The notes beneath the pieces were generated by a model, which was not told the origin of the DNA, searched no databases, and saw only the letters and a list, made by a program, of their open reading frames with translations. Source: JAIYDJ01 sp038246975 (GTDB lineage Bacteria; Pseudomonadota; Alphaproteobacteria; Rhodobacterales; Rhodobacteraceae). Taken from it: a stretch of DNA of 9,345 bases. The stretch spans positions 1 through 9,345 of the forward strand of contig JBBRVJ010000148.1 of NCBI GenBank assembly GCA_038246975.1, read 5' to 3'. Both the position numbers and the translations under genes were made by a program. Shown piece by piece: positions 1-9,178 of the stretch. Position 1 is the stretch's first letter; every line of letters starts with the position of its first letter.

Positions 1-4224
<4,224 letters not shown>

Positions 4225-4242
4225 GCCAAGGCACGGTGAATG

Positions 4243-4278
4243 AAAAGGCCCCCTGTCCATCGGACCGGGGGCCTTTTT
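4243..4278 (+). terminator. Intrinsic terminator of rpoC
   Basis: AAAAGGCCCCC (4243-4253) pairs exactly with GGGGGCCTTTT (4267-4277). The stem continues, after one mismatch, as GTCC/GGAC (4255-4258 with 4262-4265) around a 3-nt loop. A run of five T follows the GC-rich stem. It lies 18 bases after the rpoC stop and upstream of the start chosen for the next gene, so it should close the rpoBC transcript and insulate the accessory genes. Seen directly in the sequence; efficiency is inferred. Confidence 0.92.
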
Positions 4279-4341
4279 CATGGCGCAGGCTGGCCCCCGG
4301 CTGGAACCCCTGATAGCGGTTGCGCGGGCAAGGGAGGGCAC

Positions 4342-5223
4342 ATGCCGATTTCCGACAATCTGCGCGGCGTCATCTACATGAACGTCTCGATGCTGGCGTT
4401 TACGGTGAACGACAGCTTTGTGAAGGCCGTGACCGAAACTCTGCCGCTGTACCAGACGATTGCCCTGCGGGGTGGAATTGCCACGGTGGCCCTGCTTGTT
4501 CTGGCCCGCGCGATGGGCGGGTTGCGGTTGTGGCCCGCGCCGCAGGACCGGGGGGTGATTGCGGTGCGTTCACTGGCCGAGATTGGCGGGACGGTGTTTT
4601 TCCTGACGGCGCTGATGCATATGCCGCTGGCCAACCTGTCGGCCATCATGCAGGTCTTGCCTTTGGCCGTGGCGTTGGCGGCGGCGGTTTTCCTGCACGA
4701 GCCGTTGGGATGGCGGCGGATGACGGCGATTGCGGTCGGGTTTGGCGGCGTGATGATCATCATCCGTCCTGGTGCGGCGAGTTTCGATGTGTGGTCGGTT
4801 CTTGGGCTGGCGTCGGTGTTCTGCGTGGTGGTGCGCGATCTGGTGACCCGCCGGTTGTCGCGGGCCATACCGTCGACCACGGTGGCGGTCTGGGCTTCGG
4901 TCACGGTCACGCTGATGGGGTTGGCGGGTGCCCTGTTCGACGGTTGGCAGACGGTCACGCTGATGCAAGGGGTGATGATCGCGGCGTCGTCGTCGGCGTT
5001 GATTGCGGGCTACATGTTTTCGATCATGGTGATGCGGGTCGGCGATATCAGCGTGATCGCGCCGTTCCGCTATACGGCGCTGCTCTGGGCGATTTTGCTG
5101 GGGTGGCTGGCGTTCGGGACTTTGCCGGATGAGTGGACGCTGATCGGGTCGGCCATCGTCGTGGCGTCGGGGTTATTCGCGCTGTGGCGGGATCAGGCGC
5201 TGCGCCGGGCCCGGCAGGCGTGA
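4342..5223 (+). CDS. EamA/DMT-superfamily transporter (10 TM)
   Basis: A 293-aa polytopic inner-membrane protein with two tandem EamA-type repeats of five helices each, roughly residues 8-140 and 148-283. Repeat 1 ends in the family-typical HEPLGWRRMTAIAVGFGGVM stretch followed by IIIRPG. Members of the drug/metabolite transporter superfamily export or import small metabolites; the substrate cannot be read from sequence. The start at 4342 is chosen because AGGGAGG (4331-4337) sits 4 bases before it. The frame also extends back to an ATG at 4240, but those 34 residues lie across the rpoC terminator and are not protein-like. A TGATAGCG element at 4311-4318 could be a -10 box for an own promoter, but no convincing -35 was found. 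About 75 bases separate it from the following glycosyltransferase gene, which has its own promoter, so co-transcription is uncertain. Possible resemblance to SAM-uptake-like DMT proteins is a guess. Confidence 0.9.
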   Translation: MPISDNLRGVIYMNVSMLAFTVNDSFVKAVTETLPLYQTIALRGGIATVALLVLARAMGGLRLWPAPQDRGVIAVRSLAEIGGTVFFLTALMHMPLANLSAIMQVLPLAVALAAAVFLHEPLGWRRMTAIAVGFGGVMIIIRPGAASFDVWSVLGLASVFCVVVRDLVTRRLSRAIPSTTVAVWASVTVTLMGLAGALFDGWQTVTLMQGVMIAASSSALIAGYMFSIMVMRVGDISVIAPFRYTALLWAILLGWLAFGTLPDEWTLIGSAIVVASGLFALWRDQALRRARQA

Positions 5224-5227
5224 ACGA

Positions 5228-5256
5228 TTGCAAGCCTTGGGGGGCGGGCCTATAGA
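5228..5256 (+). promoter_or_regulatory. Predicted sigma70-type promoter for the GT2-LAB_N pair
   Basis: TTGCAA at 5228-5233 and TATAGA at 5251-5256 are separated by exactly 17 bases; each matches the consensus hexamer at four of six positions. The -35 box begins 4 bases after the transporter stop codon. Transcription would start near 5263-5266, at or next to a short ORF start at 5266. Prediction by pattern only. Confidence 0.55.
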
Positions 5257-5265
5257 GGCGGCGGC

Positions 5266-5301
5266 ATGGGCGCCACTTTTGCGGAAACGGGCAAAGCATG
5301 A
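5266..5301 (+). CDS. Possible 11-aa leader ORF overlapping the GT2 start
   Basis: ATG at 5266 opens an 11-codon frame (MGATFAETGKA) ending in TGA at 5299-5301. The stop overlaps the glycosyltransferase ATG (5298-5300) as ATGA. It begins about 10 bases after the predicted -10 box, so it could be translated from a nearly leaderless transcript. The downstream gene has only a weak Shine-Dalgarno (ACGGG around 5286-5290), so translational coupling would make sense. There is no evidence that the peptide has a function, and it may be coincidental. Confidence 0.3.
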   Translation: MGATFAETGKA

Positions 5302-6020
5302 CACGGGTTAGCATCGTCATCCCCGCCCGCAACGAGGCCGGCAACATCCTGTCGCTGGTCGACGAGATTGACCGCGCGATGGGGGACCTTGCTCCGTTCG
5401 AGATCATCGTGGTGGACGACGGATCGACGGACGCCTTGGTGCAGGTCGTGACGGACCGGATGGCCGCGATGCCGCACCTGCGGCTGATCCGCCACGCCCG
5501 GTCTGGCGGGCAAAGTGCGGCGGTGCATTCGGGGGTGCTGGCGGCGATGTCCCCGATCATCCTGACGCTGGACGGCGACGGGCAGAACCCGCCGGTCGAA
5601 TTGCCGAAGCTTGCAGCGCCCTTGTTGGCGGATACCACGGGCCGCGTCGGGTTGGTGGCGGGTCAGCGGGTCGGGCGGCAAGACAGTTGGTCCAAGAAAC
5701 TCGCGTCGCGCCTGGCGAACCGGCTGCGCAACTGGCTGCTGCGCGATGGCACGCGGGACACGGGCTGCGGGCTGAAGGGTTTTCGCCGCGATGCGTTTCT
5801 GTCGTTGCCGTATTTCGACCACATGCACCGCTATCTGCCCGCGCTGTTCGTGCGCGATGGGTGGCAGGTCGTCCATGTCGATGTGACGCACCGGGCGCGC
5901 GGGGCGGGGCGGTCGAACTATTCCAACCTGCAACGCGCGCTTGTCGGGGTTCCCGATCTGCTGGGGGTGATGTGGCTGTCGCGGCGGCGCAAGAAGGTGA
6001 AGCCCATTGATCCGACCTGA
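5298..6020 (+). CDS. Family 2 glycosyltransferase, DPM1/polyprenyl-phosphate sugar synthase-like
   Basis: A 240-aa GT-A fold glycosyltransferase. Family 2 enzymes of this subgroup move a sugar from a nucleotide donor, often onto a polyprenyl phosphate at the cytoplasmic face of the inner membrane. Visible motifs: N-terminal SIVIPARNEAGNI (5-17); nucleotide-binding VVDDGSTD (38-45); GGQSAAVHSG (70-79); the metal-binding LTLDGDGQNPP (89-99, Asp92 and Asp94); DTGCGLKGFRRD (154-165); HRYLPALF (178-185); and the basic HRARGAGRSNYS (198-209). No C-terminal membrane anchor is evident, so this is the compact, soluble or peripheral type. The tail is very basic (RRRKKVK), suited to contact with the membrane surface. 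The next gene (LAB_N) starts 12 bases after its stop, implying one transcript. The donor sugar and acceptor cannot be determined. A role in modifying lipid A or an exosortase-processed product is inferred only from the neighbours. Confidence 0.9.
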   Translation: MTRVSIVIPARNEAGNILSLVDEIDRAMGDLAPFEIIVVDDGSTDALVQVVTDRMAAMPHLRLIRHARSGGQSAAVHSGVLAAMSPIILTLDGDGQNPPVELPKLAAPLLADTTGRVGLVAGQRVGRQDSWSKKLASRLANRLRNWLLRDGTRDTGCGLKGFRRDAFLSLPYFDHMHRYLPALFVRDGWQVVHVDVTHRARGAGRSNYSNLQRALVGVPDLLGVMWLSRRRKKVKPIDPT

Positions 6021-6032
6021 GCGAGGCGTGCG

Positions 6033-6335
6033 ATGCAGACCCTGATGACATGGTTCAACGTCGACAGCCCGGCCGAATTGGCCTGGGTGTTCTTTGGGTT
6101 GTTTGCCCAATTGATGTTCACCGGCCGGTTCATCGTCCAGTGGCTGGCCTCGGAGAAGGCCAAGAAATCGGTGATGCCGGTCGCCTTCTGGTACTTTTCG
6201 CTGACGGGGGGGGTGATGTTGCTGGCCTATGCGATTCATCGAGCCGATCCGGTGTTCATCCTTGGTCAATCGCTGGGCGTTTTGATCTATGTGCGCAATC
6301 TTTGGCTGATCCACATGGAAGGACGCCGCGATTAG
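6033..6335 (+). CDS. LAB_N domain membrane protein (lipid-A-disaccharide synthase N-terminal-like)
   Basis: A 100-aa protein consisting almost entirely of one LAB_N domain. This small membrane module occurs as an N-terminal extension of some LpxB lipid-A-disaccharide synthases and also as stand-alone proteins, often beside GT2 genes. Diagnostic stretch: TGRFIVQWLASEKAKKS (30-46) followed by PVAFWYFSLTGG. Three hydrophobic segments are visible at about 15-36, 49-67 and 72-90, ending in a short charged tail (HMEGRRD). GAGG at 6023-6026, 6 bases before the ATG, is a good ribosome-binding site. The 12-base gap from the glycosyltransferase indicates an operon. Its biochemical role is not established from sequence; a part in lipid or lipid-linked sugar handling at the inner membrane is the usual inference. 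Confidence 0.88.
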   Translation: MQTLMTWFNVDSPAELAWVFFGLFAQLMFTGRFIVQWLASEKAKKSVMPVAFWYFSLTGGVMLLAYAIHRADPVFILGQSLGVLIYVRNLWLIHMEGRRD

Positions 6336-6395
6336 GCCAGGAAAGACCGAAGTTGTGGCCCGGTTTCGGCGCAATCCGCGTGTAGCGTCCCCGCC

Positions 6396-8021
6396 ATGAC
6401 AGAGATGCGCCATTTTCCGCAGGACAGATCGGTGTCTGATCCGCTTCGCCCCGGCGGGGGTTGGCGGATTGCCCGGCTGGCCGCGCTGTTTGTGGCCGAG
6501 TTGTTGGTGGTGGCCGCCGTATATCAGTTCTTTGCCCAGATCGACTGCAAACTGACCGATGCTCAAGGCCTGTGCCAGGGGGTGAAGTCGATGGTGGCGC
6601 GGGCCATCGTGATGCTGGCGGTGGCGGGGGTGATACTGGTGGCGTATCCTGTCGCGCGCGCCAGCTTTGTAGCGGGGGCGCGGGCTGGGTGGTTCGGCTG
6701 GATTGCGCTGCATCTGGTGGGGCTGGCGCTGATCTTCCTGCCGCTGATCCGGGCGGGGACGGGCGATATTGGTGTGGCGTTTGATCAGGCGCTGTTGGCT
6801 TGGGCGATTGGCGGGGTTGCTGCGGCGTTTGGCGGGTTGTTCTGGCTGGCGCCGCCGCGGGTCTGGGGGACGTTGGCGAACCGGTTGGGGCCGGTGTCTT
6901 TGGTGGCGCTGGTTCTGGCAGGATTGACGCCCGATCTGGCCGAATCGATCCGCCCGATCTGGGACTGGTCGGTGCTGACCGCGCTGACCTTTCATGCGGT
7001 GGCGCTGTTTCTGGGGCTGTTCACGGAAGTCAGCATCGCCAATCCGGCCGACTATGTGATCGGGGTGCAGGCGTTCGCGGTCCACATCTCGCGTCAGTGT
7101 TCGGGGGTCGAAGGCTTTGCGCTGGTGACGGCGTTTGTTGCCATCTATGCGGTGATCTTTCGCGGCACGTTGCGGATGGGGCGGTTTTTGTTGATCGTTC
7201 TGCCGGTGGCTTTGGTGCTGAGTTGGTTGCTGAACGTGATCCGGATTGGCGCACTGATCCTGGTCGGGGCCAATCTGTCGCCCGAGATTGCGGTGAACGG
7301 GTTTCATTCCTACGCTGGTTGGCTGTTCTTTACGCTGTTGGCCTTGGGGTTGGTCGGGGTGATCCAGATCACCCCCTGGCTGCACTACGGCACGGCGGTC
7401 GAGACGGGCACCCCCCTGCGGCAGGACGCGGTGGCGGCGGCGATCCTGCCGTTCATCCTGTTCATGATCATTTCGACCCTTGTGTCGGCGCTGGCCCCTC
7501 ACCCGGACCTTGGCTATCCGTTCAAGGCGATTGCGCTGCTGCTGGTGGTTCTGGCGTTCATTCCGGCGTATCGGCGGCTGACATGGGTGTTCGATCCGCT
7601 GTCGGTTTTGGCAGGGGCGGGGATCGGGGTGGTGTGGGTGGTGATGTCGGGGCCAAGTGACCCAGACCTTGCCCGGCTGTTGGCCGACATGACGACTGAA
7701 TCCTATGCAAGCTGGATCGTGCTGCGGCTGTTGGGAACGGCTTTGCTGGTTCCGTTGGTCGAGGAGATGTTCTTTCGCGGGTATGTCCTGACCCGGCTCG
7801 ACGGTCCGGGACCGGGGCGGCGGATCATGGCGATTGGCGTGTCATCCCTGGCGTTTGCGGCGATGCACGGGCGCTGGATCGAGGCGGGGGCGGCCGGCGT
7901 CATCTTTGCGCTGTTGGCCTTGCGGCGCGGCCGGGTGACGGATGCGGTTCAGGCGCATGTGGTCGCCAACCTGATGATCGGCATAGTCGCGTCGGTTCGC
8001 GGAGATTTCAGTCTGATCTGA
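6396..8021 (+). CDS. xrtE: Exosortase E fused to CPBP intramembrane protease (VPEID-CTERM system)
   Basis: A 541-aa polytopic protein with two enzymes in one chain. Residues about 20-330 are an exosortase, a membrane transpeptidase-like enzyme that processes C-terminal sorting signals. Its expected catalytic set is present: Cys235 in SRQCSGVEG, Arg283 in LNVIRIG and His304 in NGFHSYAGW. Residues about 340-535 are a CPBP/Abi (CaaX-type) protease with EEMFFR (Glu456, Glu457, Arg461), FAAMH (Phe487, His491) and HVVAN (His521, Asn525). More than a dozen hydrophobic helices span the protein. This fusion is the exosortase E/protease class known to pair with VPEID-CTERM proteins, and exactly such a protein is encoded head-on just downstream (8080-8244). 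Start uncertain: ATG 6396 has no Shine-Dalgarno but follows a TAGCGT (6383-6388) that could be a -10 box for a leaderless message. An in-frame GTG at 6432 has AGGA (6421-6424) 7 bases upstream and would give 529 aa. Both keep all domains. It lies 60 bases after the LAB_N gene, so co-transcription is possible. Confidence 0.95.
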   Translation: MTEMRHFPQDRSVSDPLRPGGGWRIARLAALFVAELLVVAAVYQFFAQIDCKLTDAQGLCQGVKSMVARAIVMLAVAGVILVAYPVARASFVAGARAGWFGWIALHLVGLALIFLPLIRAGTGDIGVAFDQALLAWAIGGVAAAFGGLFWLAPPRVWGTLANRLGPVSLVALVLAGLTPDLAESIRPIWDWSVLTALTFHAVALFLGLFTEVSIANPADYVIGVQAFAVHISRQCSGVEGFALVTAFVAIYAVIFRGTLRMGRFLLIVLPVALVLSWLLNVIRIGALILVGANLSPEIAVNGFHSYAGWLFFTLLALGLVGVIQITPWLHYGTAVETGTPLRQDAVAAAILPFILFMIISTLVSALAPHPDLGYPFKAIALLLVVLAFIPAYRRLTWVFDPLSVLAGAGIGVVWVVMSGPSDPDLARLLADMTTESYASWIVLRLLGTALLVPLVEEMFFRGYVLTRLDGPGPGRRIMAIGVSSLAFAAMHGRWIEAGAAGVIFALLALRRGRVTDAVQAHVVANLMIGIVASVRGDFSLI

Positions 8022-8025
8022 AGAT

Positions 8026-8054
8026 AAAACGGCAGGCGGGCAGCCTGCCGTTTT
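8026..8054. terminator. Bidirectional intrinsic terminator between xrtE and the VPEID-CTERM gene
   Basis: AAAACGGCAGGC (8026-8037) and GCCTGCCGTTTT (8043-8054) form a perfect 12-bp inverted repeat around a 5-base loop. On the plus strand the stem ends in TTTT, 4 bases after the xrtE stop. Read from the minus strand it is the same structure, also ending in TTTT, about 25 bases after the stop of the converging small gene. It can therefore end both transcripts. Confidence 0.93.
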
Positions 8055-8079
8055 CAGTTCATGCACGACGAAAGGCCGA

Positions 8080-8244
8080 TCAGGCCTGACGACGGCGACG
8101 CTCCCACGCGAAGGCCATGATCGCGATCAGGGCAGCCACGGCCAGCAGGCCGGTCGAAGCGTCGATTTCGGGCACGGACGTCGGGCGCAGCGTGTGGCCA
8201 CCACGAACGGGCCAACTGAAGTCAAACAAGTTCCACCAGTTCAT
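8080..8244 (-). CDS. VPEID-CTERM sorting-signal small protein (54 aa), probable XrtE substrate
   Basis: The minus strand from ATG (8244-8242) to TGA (8082-8080) encodes 54 aa. Residues 1-23 are Trp/aromatic-rich (MNWWNLFDFSW at the N-terminus); VPEID is at 24-28; a hydrophobic helix spans about 31-47 (GLLAVAALIAIMAFAW); ERRRRQA closes the chain. Motif, helix, then basic cluster is the layout of exosortase sorting signals, and VPEID is the variant paired with exosortase E, whose gene is the convergent neighbour. The start is firm: GGAG (complement of 8252-8255) lies 7 bases upstream and an in-frame TGA (8259-8257) sits four codons before the ATG, so no signal peptide can be added. Odd points: no N-terminal signal sequence, and almost no protein besides the sorting signal. 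The helix would have to insert with its N-terminus outside, in keeping with the positive C-terminal tail. If cut near VPEID, the product is about 25 residues. Function of that product is unknown. Confidence 0.93.
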   Translation of the reverse strand: MNWWNLFDFSWPVRGGHTLRPTSVPEIDASTGLLAVAALIAIMAFAWERRRRQA

Positions 8245-8303
8245 AATTACACTCCATCAAAGATTGTTCCATTCAGATGCACTACCGCCAGACTTCCGAC
8301 AAC

Positions 8304-8332
8304 AAAAAAACACACTGTCAGCCTTGTGTTTT
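8304..8332 (-). promoter_or_regulatory. Hairpin with T-run in the leader of the VPEID-CTERM gene
   Basis: On the minus strand AAAACACA (8332-8325) and TGTGTTTT (8314-8307) form an 8-bp stem with a 10-base loop, followed by three more T. This is 60-90 bases before the small gene's ATG and resembles a weak attenuator or a regulator site. The stem is A/T-rich and only moderately stable, so this is tentative. Confidence 0.3.
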
Positions 8333-8354
8333 CTCTGAGCATGACAGGTGAATA

Positions 8355-8372
8355 GTGCAATCACGGGCCCTA
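8355..8372 (-). promoter_or_regulatory. Weak sigma54-like promoter candidate for the VPEID-CTERM gene
   Basis: The minus strand reads TAGGGCCCGTGATTGCAC from 8372 down. It has GG and GC separated by 10 bases and a perfect TTGCA at the -12 position, but the -24 half (AGGGCC) is poor against TGGCAC. Transcription would begin near 8345, giving a leader of about 100 bases that includes the hairpin at 8304-8332. No good sigma70 promoter was found for this gene. A chance match is quite possible. Confidence 0.2.
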
Positions 8373-8516
8373 CCCTGCATTGTTTCGTCTGCCCCAACAC
8401 TGGCGCGGCAAGGGCCGGCAGGTCGGGGTTGACGGCGACGCTGCGGGCAGCATTTTTGGGCCACCGTCGTGTGCTGATTCGGAGTGGTTGAGGGTGTCGG
8501 TATCATTCAAAAACCT

Positions 8517-8528
8517 CTGTCGCGACAG
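8517..8528. promoter_or_regulatory. Perfect 12-bp palindrome upstream of the rpsL promoter
   Basis: CTGTCGCGACAG is its own reverse complement. It ends 13 bases before the rpsL -35 box, a suitable place for a dimeric activator or regulator of either divergent unit. No known operator was recognised. A 12-bp palindrome can arise by chance in GC-rich DNA. Confidence 0.3.
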
Positions 8529-8541
8529 GCGTCCGGTCGTG

Positions 8542-8570
8542 TTGACATCCCCTGCGACTCCCCCTATACG
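8542..8570 (+). promoter_or_regulatory. Sigma70-type promoter of the str operon (rpsL-rpsG)
   Basis: A perfect TTGACA -35 box (8542-8547) is followed after 17 bases by TATACG (8565-8570), four of six to the -10 consensus. Transcription should start near 8577. The spacer is pyrimidine-rich (TCCCCTGCGACTCCCCC). It is the strongest promoter-like sequence in the window, as expected for ribosomal protein genes. Confidence 0.8.
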
Positions 8571-8674
8571 CCCGCCTACCCTGTGTTGGCGGTCCGTCCT
8601 GCGGCTGGGGTCTGAATGAATGAAGTGGTCATGATCCGGGTCTTGTGCCCCGATCCTCTGGAATTCCACCGCGT

Positions 8675-8765
8675 CGTCCCTGAGCGTAGGGGACGTCTGC
8701 GGTTTTGGCGTTTTGTCATAGGGGCAAGGCGTCGTCGAGAAGCAGCGCCCTCGGGTCCGGGGGCG
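8675..8765 (+). promoter_or_regulatory. Structured 5' leader of rpsL with two hairpins
   Basis: Hairpin 1: CGTCCC (8675-8680) pairs with GGGACG (8690-8695), with a possible further U-G pair. Hairpin 2: CGCCC (8746-8750) pairs with GGGCG (8761-8765), extended by U-G and C-G pairs to a six-base loop. The second ends 19 bases before the rpsL Shine-Dalgarno. With a start near 8577 the leader is about 220 nt, long for a simple untranslated region, so post-transcriptional control is possible. No known riboswitch or ribosomal-protein leader family was recognised. Confidence 0.35.
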
Positions 8766-8795
8766 AGTATTGACAGCAGAACACGAGGAACGTGA

Positions 8796-9167
8796 ATGCC
8801 GACGATTCAACAGCTCATCCGCAAACCGCGGGAGCCCAACGTGCGGAAGTCCAAGTCTCAGCACCTGGAAGGATGCCCGCAAAAGCGCGGCGTCTGTACG
8901 CGCGTCTACACCACCACCCCGAAGAAGCCGAACTCGGCCATGCGGAAAGTGGCCAAGGTCCGTCTGACCAACAGCTTCGAAGTGATCTGCTATATCCCCG
9001 GCGAAAAGCACAACCTTCAGGAACACTCGGTGGTTCTGATCCGTGGCGGTCGCATCAAGGACCTTCCCGGTGTGCGCTATCACATCCTGCGCGGCGTTCT
9101 GGATACCCAGGGCGTCAAGGATCGTCGTCAGCGTCGTTCGAAATACGGCGCCAAGCGTCCGAAGTGA
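8796..9167 (+). CDS. rpsL: 30S ribosomal protein S12
   Basis: A complete 123-aa S12, the universal length for bacteria. S12 lies at the 30S decoding centre and controls translational accuracy. The sequence starts MPTIQQLIRKPRE and has the conserved TTTPKKPNSAMRKVAKVRL loop with Lys43 and GGRIKDLPGVRYH with Lys88 and Asp89, the latter being the known methylthiolation position in other bacteria. Lys43 and Lys88 are the positions where streptomycin-resistance changes usually occur, and both carry the wild-type residue here. GAGGAA (8785-8790) lies 5 bases before the ATG. It is the first gene of the str operon; rpsG follows 11 bases after its stop, with fusA and tuf expected beyond the window. 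It is separated from rpoC by about 4.5 kb of accessory genes. Confidence 0.99.
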   Translation: MPTIQQLIRKPREPNVRKSKSQHLEGCPQKRGVCTRVYTTTPKKPNSAMRKVAKVRLTNSFEVICYIPGEKHNLQEHSVVLIRGGRIKDLPGVRYHILRGVLDTQGVKDRRQRRSKYGAKRPK

Positions 9168-9178
9168 GGAGATAGAGC

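Larger units (their letters stand above)
8245..8795. other. Divergent intergenic region between the VPEID-CTERM gene and rpsL
   Basis: A 551-base stretch with no convincing protein gene on either strand. From left to right: the Shine-Dalgarno and leader of the minus-strand small gene, including a locally A/T-rich hairpin (8304-8332) and a weak sigma54-like element (8355-8372); about 130 bases (8380-8510) in which I see nothing definite; a 12-bp palindrome (8517-8528); the rpsL promoter (8542-8570); and a leader of about 220 bases with two hairpins before rpsL. Frames that stay open here are rich in rare codons such as AGG, AGA and ATA, or run antisense through rpsL, so they are not called. 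Confidence 0.7.

Noticed and set aside
4240..4341. A 34-residue N-terminal extension of the transporter
   Set aside because: It overlaps the rpoC terminator, is not hydrophobic or conserved in look, and a strong Shine-Dalgarno supports the start at 4342.
5250..7502. A 750-codon open frame on the minus strand, antisense to GT2, LAB_N and xrtE
   Set aside because: The translation is a low-complexity run of Arg, Gln, His and Pro with no domain; it is a shadow of high-GC codon usage in three well-supported plus-strand genes.
8117..8338. A 73-codon plus-strand frame over the VPEID-CTERM gene
   Set aside because: It is antisense to the small gene, whose VPEID motif, ribosome-binding site and terminator are far better support.
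8770..8775. A perfect TTGACA just upstream of rpsL, considered as a second promoter
   Set aside because: A -10 box at 16-18 bases would fall on the rpsL start codon and no TATAAT-like sequence is there.
8370..9083. A 237-codon minus-strand frame running through the rpsL promoter and rpsL
   Set aside because: It is antisense to most of rpsL and covers its promoter and leader; it has no recognisable domain.
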